A stretch of 64,000 bases of DNA from Bog-473 sp963755495 (GCA_963755495.1 CAVWJS010000006.1:806001-870000), one strand, 5' to 3'; shown: positions 17,388-27,990, counted from the stretch's first letter. Numbers and translations: made by a program. The notes: a model not told the origin generated them from the sequence alone.

Positions 17388-19468
17388 GCGTCACGACGCG
17401 GCATGCCTCTGGACGCGCGCGCCGTCGCCCCATCCCGCGGCGGCGTCGAGCTGCCACGGCCGCGCCCGGCGCGGGCAGCCCGAGCGCCGGAGCGACCGGG
17501 GCGCCCAGAGCGACGGGGCACCGAGTGCGGCCGGCCGTCGACGCTCCGTATCGTGGGGTCAGGCCTCCGATTCTGCCCGGCCGCGGCCGCGAGTCGGCCC
17601 CAGCCCGCGCCCGACCCCGGCCCCGACCCCGGCCGCGTCCCCGACGTCGCCCACCCGGACGACTCCCTGGTCCGGCGGCAGCTTCCAGCGGCGCGTCCGC
17701 CTGGTGCGGATGGTGTTGGTGGTCGCTCTGCTGTTCATGGTCGGCCGCCTGGTCGACGTGCAGGTCATCCACTCGGGTACGCTACCAGGCCGAGGCTCGC
17801 AACGAGTCGCACCAGCCGATCACGCTGAACTCGCTGCGCGGCGGCATCTACGCCCGCGACGGTGCGCCTCTCGCGCTCTCGGTTCCGACCGACGACGTGA
17901 TCGCCGACGACTTCCAGGTGGCCCATCCCGTGAAGACGGCGGCTGCGCTGTCGCCGTTGCTCCATATTCCGGCGGCGACGCTCGCTCCTCGAGCTCCGCC
18001 GGCATTCCGGCTACGTCGTGCTGGCCAAGCAGATCTCGCAGAGCGACGGGCAGAAGATCGCGGCCGACGCCATCCCCGGGATCACGCTGGTGGACGACTC
18101 GAAGCGGGTCGTGACGAATGGCGAATCTCGCCGTCGCCGGTCATTGGGTATCACCAACGCGACCAATCAAGGGGCGCGGCAGGGATCGAGTACGCCGACA
18201 ACCGGTTGCTCTCGGGCACCGCCGGCAAGGAGACGCTCATCGAGTCGCCGTCCGGGTGTAGCGCTGCCGGCGTCGAGTGTCGCGGACCGCATCGTCCAGC
18301 GGGCCGGGTCAGGGGGTGGAGCTGACGCTCGATACCCAGCTCCAGTACGAGTCGGAGCAGGCGCTGGCCCAGGCGATCGAGTCGTCACAGGCCCTGAGCG
18401 GCACGGCCATCGTCATGGACGTGAAGACGGGTCAGATCCTCTCCATGGCCAATCTCGTGTCGACGCACCCCAACGCACCGGTCTCCGCCACACCTCCGGC
18501 CTCGGCCGCCACCGCCGGTGGTGTCATCCCGATCGGGCCTAAGGACGCCGTCAACGAGGCCCCGAACAACACTGCGGTGACCCAGCTGTACGAACCAGGC
18601 TCGGTCTTCAAGCTGGTCACGTTCTCGGCCGCCCTCCAGGACGGGCTCATCAACCCGAACTCCGTCTTCACCGTGCCCGGATCAGATAACCCTGGACGGC
18701 TCCAATTTCCACGATGCCGAGCCGCACCCGACGGAGCGCCTCACCGCCACCCAGATCCTGGCCCAGTCCTCCAACATCGGAACGTCAGAGATCGCGCAGG
18801 GTCTCGGCGAGCAGCGCCTGCTGGCCCAGGTCGGGAATCTGGGGTTCGGCAAGCCAACCGGCCTCGACTTCCCCGGGGAATCGGCTGGACTGGTGGCGAC
18901 GGCGGCCCAGTGGGAGCCGACCGACTACGTGTCGCTGCCCATCGGGCAGGTTGACGCCGTCAGCGCGCTCCAGGTCCTCGATGCCTACAACGCGGTAGCC
19001 AACGGAGGGACGTTCGTCCAACCCAAGCTGGTGCAGGCCACCGTGAGCCAGTCCGGCGCCGGTGCACAAGACCGCGGCGTCGCACGACGCATCGTGTGTT
19101 CTCGCCGTCAGGTCGACTCCGAGCTCACCTCCATGCTCGAGCAGGTCGTTTCCACGCGGAACGGGGTCCAGCGCCGTCGTGCCGGGGTACACCGTGGCCG
19201 GAAAGACCGGGCACGGCCCAGATACCCGACCACCGGGAAGGATGCCTACACGGTGGGCGCCTATATGGCCTCGTTCGTCGGGTTCGCCCCGGCGGTCAAC
19301 CCGACCTTCTCCATGATCGTCGTCCTCGATCGCCCGACGCCGATCTTCGGCGGCACGGTGGCAGCACCCGTGTTCTCGCAGATCATGAGCTATGCGCTCC
19401 ACCGCTACGACATCCCCACGACGCCGGGAGCGGCTACGCAGGGAGCGGCGGCAGCAGTCGCCCAGTAG
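17384..19468 (+). CDS. ftsI: Penicillin-binding protein FtsI (PBP3), septal transpeptidase
   Basis: The class B PBP that cross-links septal peptidoglycan with FtsW. After a long Arg/Pro-rich cytoplasmic segment comes the membrane helix VRLVRMVLVVALLFMVGRLV, the dimer domain (ITLNSLRGGIYARDGAPLAL, YVVLAKQISQSDGQKIAADA), the catalytic serine motif EPGSVFKLVTFSAAL, the SSNIGTSEIAQGL (SxN) motif and GYTVAGKTGTAQ (KTG, over a frame break). It ends in FSQIMSYALHRYDIP. At least seven frame changes are needed, among them near 17780, 18000, 18130, 18300, 18690 and 19060-19240. Confidence 0.9.
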
Positions 19469-19576
19469 CCAAGCGCAAGACATCACGTGAGCCGGTACCA
19501 TCAGCGGGCCGATGGCGGGAGGCGCGGAGCTCCCGTGCTCGTCCCGCTGTGCGGGCGACCGTGCCGAACCGTGCAG

Positions 19577-21104
19577 ATGAACCTCCTCTTCGACGACATC
19601 GAAGTCATTGAGACAGCGGGGGACCCTGCCGCGGTCGATGTCCGTGGCATTGCCCACGACAGCCGCCGGGTGGTGCCCGGGGACCTCTTCTGCTGCGTGC
19701 CCGGTCTCGTCACCGACGGCCACGCCTTTGCGGCCGATGCGGTGGACCGGGGAGCCGTCGGGTTGCTCTGCGAGCACTTCATCCCTGAGCTCCTGGATCG
19801 GCCTGTCGTGCAGACCCTGGTCGCCCCCGGCACCATCCGCCCCGTCATGGCTCGCTTCGCTGCCGCGTTCTACGGCTTCCCGGCCCGTGACCTCATGATG
19901 ATCGGCGTGACCGGCACCAACGGCAAGACGACGGTGACCCAGCTCCTTGGGGATCTGCTGGAGGCCACAGGGCGACCGACCAACGTGATGGGCACGCTCT
20001 CGGGGGCGCGGACGACACCGGAGGCGACCGAGGTGCAGCGCGTGCTGGCCCAGGTCCGGGATCGCCAGCTCGTCCGATGGCCGACGACACGCCGTGGCCA
20101 TGGAGGTGTCGAGCCACGCGCTGGTGCAGTCCCGGGTGGAGGGCATCCATTTCGACGTGGCCGTCTTCACCAACCTGAGCCACGACCACCTCGACTACCA
20201 CGGCACGATGGAGGCGTATTTCGAGGCGAAGAGCTCGCTCTTCACGTCGGACCATGCCTTGCGAGGCGTCGTCAACGCCGACGATCCCTGGGGCCAGACG
20301 GCTCCTTCGCTCGGCGCGAATCCCGATGGTGGAGGTGCATCGCAATGACGCCAGCGACATCGTGCCTGCAGCCGGGTCACACCGCAGTTCACGTGGCGCG
20401 GGCAGCGGGTCTCCACGCCTCTGACGGGTGCCATCAATGTGGACAACGCGTTGCTGGCGGCCGAAGCGGCTCTCACGCTGGGACTCGAGCCGTCAGAGGT
20501 GGCTGCGGCGTTCTCTGAGGTGTCGCCACCGCCGGGAAGGCTCCAGGTCATTGCCGTGGCGCCTCGTCCCGGACACGCCGGACACCCCGGCGGACACCCC
20601 GCCTTTCACCGTTCTCGTCGACTACGCCCATACGCCGGCCGGCCTCGAGGTCGTCCTCCGCGAAGCGCGCGGCCTCACCGCCGTCGGCGGAAGGGTGCTG
20701 GTGGTGTTCGGATGCGGGGGCAACCGGGACCGGGCCAAGCGGCCGAAAATGGGACAGGCCGCATCTGCCCTGAGCGACGTCGCCGTTCTCACCTCGGACA
20801 ACCCTCGTGACGAGGATCCGCTGGCCATCATCGAGGAGGTGCGCGCCGGCGTGGGCGACGCAGCCGGGTCAGGGTGCATTCGTCGTCGAACCCGATCGTC
20901 GCCAGGCCATCCGATGGGCGCTCGGGGACGCCCGGGCTGGAGACGTGGTGGTCATCGCCGGCAAGGGCCACGAGAAGTATCAGGAGATCGCCGGCCGCAG
21001 GCTGCCTTTCGACGATGTCGTCGAGGCCCGTCGCGCTCTGTCGGTGCGCTTCCCGACGGACCCCGCGACCTGGACGTGCCTCAGCCCGAAGCTCGAAGCA
21101 GTAG
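19577..21104 (+). CDS. murE: UDP-MurNAc-tripeptide synthetase MurE
   Basis: Adds the third residue to UDP-MurNAc-L-Ala-D-Glu. The P-loop is GVTGTNGKTTVTQLLGDLLE, followed by the carbamylated-Lys region AMEVSSHALVQSRVEGIHFD and the central VFTNLSHDHLDYHGTMEAYF. The C-terminal domain has VDYAHTPAGLEVVLREARGL, VFGCGGNRDRAKRPKMGQAA and TSDNPRDEDP; the DNPR motif indicates meso-diaminopimelate as substrate. Frame breaks fall near 20075, 20300, 20420, 20560, 20870 and 21050. With the last one the gene ends at TAG 21102, 3 nt before mraY. murF, normally next, is absent. Confidence 0.9.
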
Positions 21105-21107
21105 CCC

Positions 21108-22151
21108 ATGCTCGGGCTGGGCGACGCTGGAGGCATCGCGCTGTGGGTGAGCATTCTGGTCACGCCCATCCTGTTGCGATGGCTACGCGCGCAGGGAATC
21201 GGGCAGCCCATCCGCGAGGATGGCCCGGCCAGCCACAGCGTCAAGGCGGGGACGCCGACCATGGGGGGAATCGCCATCGTCATCGGGGTGGTCCTCGGAT
21301 ACGCCATCGGCCATTTCGGCACCGAGGTCAGGTTCTCGCGGACGGGGTACCTGGCCGTCATGGCGGTGGTTCTCTTCGGCCTCATCGGCTTTCTCGACGA
21401 CTGGATCAAGGTTCGTCACCAGCGCAGTCTGGGCTTGAACAAGCGAGCCAAATTCACCGCACAGGTCGGATGTGCCGTGCTCTTCGCCGAGTTGGCCCTG
21501 CACTGGGCGCACACCTCGACGGCCCTGTCCTTCACCCGCGTCACCGTGCCCGGCATCAATCTGGGCCAGGTGGGGTGGGTCGTCTTCGCCGTGCTCGTGA
21601 TGGTGGGCACGTCGAACGCCGTCAACATCACCGACGGGGTCGATGGCCTGGCCGCCGGTGCTTCGACATTTTGCTTCGCCGTCCTGGCCGATCATGGGCT
21701 ACTGGATCTTTCGGCACCGCGAGCATCTATCACGTGTTGCCTGCCTCGGCCATCGACCTGGCGCTGGTCGCGGTTGCGTTGGCAGGGGCCTGCATCGGCT
21801 TTCTGTGGTGGAACGCGGCGCCCGCCAAGATCATCATGGGGGACACCGGGTCGCTGTCCATCGGCGCCGGGCTGGCCGCCCTCTGCCTCCTCCTCAACCT
21901 CGATCTTCTCCTGCCCATCATCGGAGGCTTGTTCGTGATGGAGATCTTGTCGGTCATCGCCCAGGTGGTCAGCTTCCGTGTCTTCCATCGGCGCATCTTC
22001 CGGATGGCGCCCATCCATCATCACTTCGAGCTGGTGGGCTGGCCCGAGACGACCGTCATCGTCCGGTTCTGGGTGCTTGGGTGGGCTCTTCGTCGCCCTC
22101 GGCCTGGGAATCTTCTACGCCGACTTCCTCTCCGTGGCGAAGTTCACATGA
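21108..22151 (+). CDS. mraY: Phospho-MurNAc-pentapeptide transferase MraY
   Basis: Makes lipid I from UDP-MurNAc-pentapeptide and undecaprenyl phosphate at the inner membrane face. About ten membrane helices. Diagnostic motifs: GTPTMGGIAIVIGVVLG, LIGFLDDWIKVRHQRSLGL (Asp-Asp pair), TSNAVNITDGVDGLAAGAST, WWNAAPAKIIMGDTGSLSIG and APIHHHFELVGWPETTVIVR (His triad). Frame breaks near 21695 and 22080; the restored C-terminus is GLFVALGLGIFYADFLSVAK and the TGA is at 22149. murD, usually next, is absent: only 106 bp precede ftsW. Confidence 0.93.
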
Positions 22152-22257
22152 GGACACTCCACCACTTCGGACTCGGCGTGGGGGAAACTGTGCCCATGAG
22201 TCGGGTGTCGGACCGCTCTTTCGTTTCTGTTGCGCGCGCGAGCGCGGGGTCAGTCCT

Positions 22258-23642
22258 GTGACCCCGACTGCCACCTCCACCGCCCGTTCCACCGCCCCCG
22301 CCCGTTCCACCGCCACCGCCCGTTCCACCGCCACCGCCCGTTCCCTCACGGCGCCCCAACGAAGGACCAAGGTTCGCTCTGCGGCGACGAAGACGCGGCG
22401 CACCTCGGGCCTGGCCGCCACCGTCGCCGAACTTCCGACCGGGACGGTCCTGCTGGTCGTGGTGGCGCTGCTCTGCGTGATCGGACTGGTGATGGTCGGC
22501 TCGGCCTCGTCGGTGGTCTCGATCTCGCTCTACGGCAGCCCGTGGGCCATCCTCATCAGGGAGTGCATGTGGATGGGAGTCGGCGTAATCGCGTTCGCGG
22601 CGACCGTGCGCTTCGACCACCGCAAGCTGCGACGTCTGAGCCCACTACTCCTCGGCGTCACGTTCCTCCTTCTCCTGGTCGTTCTGGTACCGGGGCTCGG
22701 GCGTCCACGTGCAGGGTTCGAGCCGCTGGGTCGGGTTCGGCCAGTTCCGACTCCAGCCTTCCGAGTTGATGAAGCTGGCGCTGACGGTCTTCGCGGCCGA
22801 TCTGGTCACCCGGCGGCTCGATGAGGGAGCGCCCGACCGCCGGATCATCGGGCCGCTGCTTCTGGTCACGGGCAGTGCGGGCGTGCTGATCGTGGCGCAG
22901 CCCGACCTGGGCACGGCCATGGTGCTTGGATGCGTCGCTTTGGCGATGCTCTTCGTGTCCGGAGTCCGTCTCGGACCCGTCTTCAAGATACTGGCCGGCC
23001 TCATCGGGATCGCCCTCGTCGTGGCGGTGGCTTCGCCGTACCGGCGGGAGCGGCTTCTCTCGTTCATCGACCCGTCCTCCCACGGCGCGGGATCGGGCTA
23101 CCAGGTTCTGCAATCCCTGATCGGGCTTGGCTCGGGTCACTTCATCGGAGCCGGTCTCGGGGGTGGGCAGGCTCAATGGGGGTTCTTGCCCAACGCGCAG
23201 ACCGACTTCATCTTCTCGGTCATCGGGGAGGAGTTGGGCTTCATCGGCGCCGCCCTTGTCCTGGCCCTTTTAGGTTCCTTCGTCTGGTTCGGCATCCGGG
23301 CCGCGACGCGGTCGCTTCAGCGCTTCGGCGGAGTGTTGGCGGTAGGCCTGGTGGCATGGCTGGCCAGTGAGACCTTGATCAACATCGGCGCAGTGGTCGG
23401 GGTTCTGCCGGTCACCGGCATCCCGTTGCCCTTCATCTCGTACGGGGGGTCATCCCTGGTCATCACCATGGTGGCGGCCGGGATCCTCATCAACATCGCT
23501 CGACAGGAGGGCGGCGGGGCCGTCTGTCGGCATCGTCCACGTGCCGCGTCGAGGAAATGCGCGCACCGCCGCCCGCGCCACGTCTGCCCATCGGACGCCA
23601 GACTCCCATCGGACGCCAGACTCCCGTCGGCGAGGTCGGTGA
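22258..23642 (+). CDS. ftsW: Septal peptidoglycan polymerase FtsW
   Basis: A SEDS glycosyltransferase that polymerises lipid II at the septum with FtsI. A Thr/Ala/Arg-rich N-terminal tail built from near-repeats of TARSTA (GC-rich tandem DNA at 22265-22340) precedes the ten-helix core: GSSRWVGFGQFRLQPSELMK, IVAQPDLGTAMVLGCVALAM, TDFIFSVIGEELGFIGAALV and GIPLPFISYGGSSLVITMVA. Frame breaks near 22700 and near 23520 (GGCGGCGGGGCC). The second one matters: without it ftsW would run into murG, but correcting it gives a TGA at 23640 that overlaps the murG GTG. An 18-bp tandem repeat encodes part of the C-terminal tail. Confidence 0.9.
23591..23626. repeat. 18-bp tandem duplication near the ftsW stop
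   Basis: TCGGACGCCAGACTCCCA followed by the same unit ending in G. It lies in the poorly conserved end of ftsW, 13 bp before the stop codon. Confidence 0.9.
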
Positions 23643-24781
23643 ATCAGGGACGGGGCACGGTGATCGCCGGCGGCGGGACCGGAGGTCACGTCGTGCCGTC
23701 GTTGCAAGTGGCGCGGGAATTGGTTGCGCAGGGCCACGCTCCCGAGACGATCGAGCTCTACGGGTCGTGCCGGGGCCAGGAGGCCGCGCTCTGGCCGACC
23801 CTCGAGTTTCCCTTCACCCTCCTTCCTGGTCGGGGCATTCGGCGCAGCCTGAGCCCGGGCGCCCTGTGGGCCAATGCCGGAGCGGTACTCGGACTGCTGT
23901 GGGCCACGCTGCACGCGCTGTCCTCGTTCGTGCGGCGCCGTCCCCGAGTGGTCGTCGTAGTGGGGGGTTATGCCGGCTTTCCGGCCGGCCTGGCCGCCGT
24001 GGTCGTACGGTCGCCGCTGGTACTGGTCAATACCGACGCGGTGCCGGGAGCGGTCAACGCCCTCCTCGGAAGATTCGCCGCGGCGAATGCGGTGGCGTTT
24101 GCCGGCACTGACCTTCCCCGAGCCAGCGTGACCGGGACACCGGTCCGGCCTGAATTCCGCCTTCTCGACCGGTCGCCCCATGGCCAGCGCCTGGCGAGGG
24201 AGACACTGGGTCTGCCCCCTGACCGCCGCACCGTGGCCGCCGTTGGCGGCTCCCTGGGGGCGCGGCGGATCAACACCGCGACAGCCGAACTGGCCGCCCG
24301 CTGGTCGGATCGGTCCGACCTCTCGATCTATCACGTGGCCGGCCGGAGAGACTTCGCGCGGTTCGCGGCGCCGCAAGTCGTTGGGGGCGACGCCCGCGGA
24401 GCCGACGTGGGGCTGCACTATCAGGTGGTGTCCTTCGAGGAGAGAATGCCCGAGGTCTACGGGGCGGCCGACCTCTGCCTCTGCCGGGCCGGTGCCATGA
24501 CCGTGGCCGAGCTACTGGTGGCGGGCGTCCCCGCCATTCTTGTGCCTCTGCCGGGGGCGCCACGCGACCACCAGACGCGCAATGCGGACGCCTTGGTGGC
24601 GGCGGGGGCGGCGATCATGATTCCCGACGCCGAATGCACGGCGGAACGCCTCGAGGCTGAGATCGGAGCTCTGCTGGGCGACCCCGCTCGCCTGGCGGCC
24701 ATGGGGGCGGCGGCCCGGGCCATGGGTCATCCCGATGCGGCGACCCGAGTGGCGGAGCTGGTGGATGCACATGCCCGCTGA
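23639..24781 (+). CDS. murG: UDP-GlcNAc transferase MurG
   Basis: Adds GlcNAc to lipid I to give lipid II at the inner membrane face. 380 residues, GT28 fold: the first glycine loop is VIAGGGTGGHVVPSLQVARE, the membrane-contact region follows LLPGRGIRRSLSPGALWANA, and the donor-binding C-terminal domain has VAAVGGSLGARRINTATAEL, SFEERMPEVYGAADLCLCRA and PLPGAPRDHQTRNADALVAA. GTG 23639 shares bases with the restored ftsW stop (GTGA). The frame is intact from here on. The stop overlaps the murC start region. Confidence 0.93.
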   Translation: MNQGRGTVIAGGGTGGHVVPSLQVARELVAQGHAPETIELYGSCRGQEAALWPTLEFPFTLLPGRGIRRSLSPGALWANAGAVLGLLWATLHALSSFVRRRPRVVVVVGGYAGFPAGLAAVVVRSPLVLVNTDAVPGAVNALLGRFAAANAVAFAGTDLPRASVTGTPVRPEFRLLDRSPHGQRLARETLGLPPDRRTVAAVGGSLGARRINTATAELAARWSDRSDLSIYHVAGRRDFARFAAPQVVGGDARGADVGLHYQVVSFEERMPEVYGAADLCLCRAGAMTVAELLVAGVPAILVPLPGAPRDHQTRNADALVAAGAAIMIPDAECTAERLEAEIGALLGDPARLAAMGAAARAMGHPDAATRVAELVDAHAR

Positions 24782-26159
24782 CCACCCAGCGACCCTCGAT
24801 CTGCGCTCGCCGCAACGCATACACATCGTCGGAATCGGCGGTGCGGGCATGAGCGCCATCGCCCTCGTCCTACGGTCGATGGGCCACACCGTGACGGGTT
24901 CGGACCTCAAGGAATCGCCGGTGGCAGCCCGCTTGCGATCACAGGGCATCGCCGTAGCGGTCGGTCATCGAGCGGGCAACGTCGGCGAGGTCGATGCCGT
25001 GACGTTCTCTCCGGCCGTGCCTCCCACGAATCCCGAAATACTCGGGGCGGCGCACGACGGTGCGCGCGTGGTCGCGCGTTCGGGCATGCTGGCCGCGATC
25101 TGTGCCACCCGCCGGTGCCTGGCCGTCGCCGGCACGAAGGGCAAGACCACGACGGCCTCGATGCTCTCGCTCATCTTGATCGAGGCGGGATTGCGGCCTT
25201 CGTTCCTCATCGGTGCCGACGTGAACGAAGTCGGGACCAATGCCGTGTGGGACAGCGGCGAATGGCTGGTTGTCGAAGCCGACGAGAGCTTCGGGACGTT
25301 CCAGGACCTGCGACCGGATTGGGCCATCTTGACCAACGTGGCCTCGGACCACTTGGACCACTACGGGACGTTTCCCCGCCTACGGGCCGCCTTTGACGCA
25401 TTCGTCGGCCATGCCGCGGCGGGCTCAGTGGTTTCGGCGGACGACGGAGAGGCTCTGGCCATCGGGGAAGCGCACGGGGCCTTGAGCGTCGGTACGGCGA
25501 CAGGAGCCACGTATGCCATGACCGACGTCGCGTTGCATCGGAGCTCCGCCTCTTTCACGCTGACGGGGCCTGACGGCGTATCCCGGACACTCTCGCTGGG
25601 GGTGCCGGGACTGCACAACGCCCGCAATGCGGCCCTCGCCGTGGTCTCGGCTCTCCAGGTGGGCGTCCCTTTCGACGCCGCCGCCGCGGCCATGGCCCGG
25701 TTCACGGGCGTCACCCGGCGCTTCGAGTTTCGGGGCGAGGCCAACGGCGTCACCTTCGTGGACGACTATGCCCACCTGCCCTTTGCCGTGGAAGCCGCGC
25801 TGGCCACGGCACGTACGGGGGGATGGACGCGCATCGTGGCCGTGTTCCAGCCGCACCGCTACACGCGCACCGCCGAGCTGGCCCAGCAGTTCGGTCTCGC
25901 GTTCAGCGAAGCCGACGTCCTTGTGGTGAGCGATGTCTATGGAGCGGGCGAGGATCCCATCCCCGGCGTCTCCGGACTGCTGATCGCCGAGGCGGTGCGG
26001 GCACAAGACGAGCGGTTGCCCGTCGTGTATGCCCCCGGTTGGGACGAGCTACGTCAAGTGGTGGGCTCCATGCTCCGGCCCGGGGATCTCTGCCTCACCC
26101 TGGGTGCCGGGGACCTCACGGCGCTGCCCGACGAATTGCTGGAATCGCCGGGATGGTGA
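24771..26159 (+). CDS. murC: UDP-MurNAc-L-alanine ligase MurC
   Basis: Adds L-Ala to UDP-MurNAc with ATP, the first step of stem peptide synthesis. 462 residues: RIHIVGIGGAGMSAIALVLR (UDP-MurNAc-binding Rossmann domain), ATP loop LAVAGTKGKTTTASMLSLIL, VVEADESFGTFQDLRPDWAI, TNVASDHLDHYGTFPRLRAA and C-terminal FVDDYAHLPFAVEAAL, VFQPHRYTRTAELAQQFG. The P-loop reads GTKGKTTT where most MurC have GTHGKTTT. ATG 24771 overlaps the end of murG; ATG 24765 is also possible. Confidence 0.93.
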   Translation: MPADHPATLDLRSPQRIHIVGIGGAGMSAIALVLRSMGHTVTGSDLKESPVAARLRSQGIAVAVGHRAGNVGEVDAVTFSPAVPPTNPEILGAAHDGARVVARSGMLAAICATRRCLAVAGTKGKTTTASMLSLILIEAGLRPSFLIGADVNEVGTNAVWDSGEWLVVEADESFGTFQDLRPDWAILTNVASDHLDHYGTFPRLRAAFDAFVGHAAAGSVVSADDGEALAIGEAHGALSVGTATGATYAMTDVALHRSSASFTLTGPDGVSRTLSLGVPGLHNARNAALAVVSALQVGVPFDAAAAAMARFTGVTRRFEFRGEANGVTFVDDYAHLPFAVEAALATARTGGWTRIVAVFQPHRYTRTAELAQQFGLAFSEADVLVVSDVYGAGEDPIPGVSGLLIAEAVRAQDERLPVVYAPGWDELRQVVGSMLRPGDLCLTLGAGDLTALPDELLESPGW

Positions 26160-27142
26160 GATCGCGCACCGCGCACGATCGTTACGACGCAGTGGCGGCC
26201 CGCCTCGGAGTTCGGGCGGTGCGGCACCAAGCCCTGGGCGCGCTCACGACGTATGGAGTGGGTGGGCCCGCTGAGCTGTTGGTACAGGTCGAGGGGCCCG
26301 ACGACCTCGATGCGGTCCGTGCCGCGCTCATCGGAAGCGACTTGCCCGTGTGCGTGGTCGGACGGGGCTCGAACCTGCTCGTGGCCGATGCGGGATTCAA
26401 AGGGGTGGCGGTACGACTCGGCCCCGGGTTCAGCGCCGTGGAAATGCCCGATCCGGACACCACCGCGCACCCACCGTTTGTGGTCCGGGCCGGCGGTGCC
26501 ACCCCCCTACCCGTTCTGGCCCGACAGGTGGCCGACGCAGGCTGGTCCGGTTTGACCTGGGCCGTCGGGGTGCCGGGCTCTGTCGGAGGAGCGGTGCGGA
26601 TGAACGCCGGAGGTCACGGGTCCGACGTTGCCGGCTGCTTGTTGCGTTACACCTGGGTTGACCTCCTACGCGACGAGGGCGGCACCGACGATGTGGCCCA
26701 CCTCCACTACGCCTATCGATCCTCGACCGTGGCGGCTTCCCAGGTCGTGGTCGAGGCCGAATTCGAAGTCATGCAGGGAGATGCTCAGGCGGAACGGGCC
26801 GAGGTCTCGGCCATTGTCCGTTGGCGCCGCGAGCATCAGCCGGGGGGTTCGAACGCCGGATCGGTCTTCACCAATCCGCCGGGTGACTCGGCGGGCCGCC
26901 TGATCGAAGAGGCCGGTCTCAAGGGTTTCCGCCTGGGGTCTGCTCACGTTTCGCGCAAGCATGCCAACTTCATTCAGGCCGATAAGGGTGGGAAGGCCGA
27001 CGACGTGCGCGCCCTCATGGAGCACGTCCGCACCACGGTGCAACGTCACAGTGGGGTGTTGCTCACGGCCGAGGTCCGCCTCTTGGGCTTCGAGGGAGAG
27101 GAGACTGGCCCCGTGGGAGCGACGGCGGTGAACGGATCATGA
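26153..27142 (+). CDS. murB: UDP-N-acetylenolpyruvoylglucosamine reductase MurB
   Basis: Reduces enolpyruvyl-UDP-GlcNAc to UDP-MurNAc with NADPH and FAD. 329 residues. FAD-binding motifs TTYGVGGPAELLVQ, VVGRGSNLLVADAGFKGVAV and WAVGVPGSVGGAVRMNAGGH; catalytic region PGGSNAGSVFTNPPGDSAGR, IEEAGLKGFRLGSAHVSRKH and ANFIQ. The Ser of NAGSVF is the proton donor of type I and II MurB. ATG 26153 overlaps the murC stop by 7 bp, and its own stop overlaps ftsQ (ATGA). Confidence 0.93.
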   Translation: MVRSRTAHDRYDAVAARLGVRAVRHQALGALTTYGVGGPAELLVQVEGPDDLDAVRAALIGSDLPVCVVGRGSNLLVADAGFKGVAVRLGPGFSAVEMPDPDTTAHPPFVVRAGGATPLPVLARQVADAGWSGLTWAVGVPGSVGGAVRMNAGGHGSDVAGCLLRYTWVDLLRDEGGTDDVAHLHYAYRSSTVAASQVVVEAEFEVMQGDAQAERAEVSAIVRWRREHQPGGSNAGSVFTNPPGDSAGRLIEEAGLKGFRLGSAHVSRKHANFIQADKGGKADDVRALMEHVRTTVQRHSGVLLTAEVRLLGFEGEETGPVGATAVNGS

Positions 27143-27951
27143 GTCCGACCACCACGCAGTCACGCCCGACGCCCGGCGGCGCGCCGCGCCCGAGGGCGAG
27201 GATCGATCCGCGTATTTCGGCCCGGCGGGCCGAGGTGAGCCGCCAACAAGGTCGCCGGCGCCTGCGTCTGGCGGGGATAGCTCTCGGCGTAGTGGCCGCG
27301 CTTTTCGGCGTTTGGTGTCTCCTCCACTCCTCGTTGTTCTCTGCCCGCGCCATCACCGTGGTGGGGGCGACCCATGAGACCGTGTCTCAGATTGAGGTGG
27401 CGGCCGGGCTGGCGAGCCACCCTGCGTTGCTCGACCTCAGTGCCGGCGCCGCGGCGAAGGGCATCGAACGCCTCCCGTGGGTTCGGTCGGCCTCGGTCCG
27501 GGTGCAATGGCCCGATGGGGTCCGCGTGGTGGTTGTCGAGCGGGTGCCGCAACTGGTCATGGCCGCAGCCGGCGCAAAGTGGGCCGAACTCGATACGGAA
27601 GGCCGCGTCCTCGCGCTCGTAGCCGCACGCCCACCTGGTCTTATCGAGGTGTCAGGCCCGCAGCCCCCCGGCGCCCCGGGCACGTTGCTCGGTAGCCCTG
27701 ATCAGCTCGGACTGCATATCGCCGCCACGCTGCCCCCCTCTTTCCGGGCGCAGGTGACCGAGGTGAAGGTGGTCTCGGCCGGATTCGTGCAGCTGGCCAT
27801 GACCACGCCGATTTTGGTTGACATCGGTGACGCGTCCCAGCTCCAGGCCAAATATGAGGACATCAGCGCCGCGTTGGCCGGCGCCACACTTCATGATGGT
27901 GACATCATCGATGTGAGCGTGCCAGGCGCGATGACCGTGACGGGATCGTGA
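27139..27951 (+). CDS. ftsQ: Cell division protein FtsQ (POTRA domain)
   Basis: A bitopic protein linking FtsL and its partners to the divisome. 270 residues: Pro/Arg-rich cytoplasmic tail, one membrane helix (LAGIALGVVAALFGVWCLLH), then the POTRA domain SARAITVVGATHETVSQIEV with PWVRSASVRVQWPDGVRVVV and ERVPQLVMA, and the FtsQ/DivIB domain. ATG overlaps the murB TGA. It ends the tightly packed operon; ftsZ follows after 174 bp with its own promoter. Confidence 0.9.
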   Translation: MSPTTTQSRPTPGGAPRPRARIDPRISARRAEVSRQQGRRRLRLAGIALGVVAALFGVWCLLHSSLFSARAITVVGATHETVSQIEVAAGLASHPALLDLSAGAAAKGIERLPWVRSASVRVQWPDGVRVVVVERVPQLVMAAAGAKWAELDTEGRVLALVAARPPGLIEVSGPQPPGAPGTLLGSPDQLGLHIAATLPPSFRAQVTEVKVVSAGFVQLAMTTPILVDIGDASQLQAKYEDISAALAGATLHDGDIIDVSVPGAMTVTGS

Positions 27952-27961
27952 GCAAGCATGC

Positions 27962-27990
27962 TTGACCGCCAGGAACGCCCCTCGTATGGT
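27962..27990 (+). promoter_or_regulatory. Candidate ftsZ promoter
   Basis: TTGACC (27962-27967) and TATGGT (27985-27990) are separated by exactly 17 bp, a close match to the sigma-70 consensus, and lie 135 bp before the ftsZ start in the only sizeable gap of this part of the cluster. Confidence 0.65.

Noticed and set aside
22709..24781. A single long ORF that would fuse FtsW and MurG
   Set aside because: Correcting one base in GGCGGCGGGGCC near 23520 gives ftsW its own stop overlapping a good murG GTG; the fusion is an artefact.
27953..27964. Palindrome CAAGCATGCTTG before ftsZ as an SOS or other operator
   Set aside because: It does not match the actinobacterial LexA box (GAAC-N4-GTTC), and no second copy is seen in the window.
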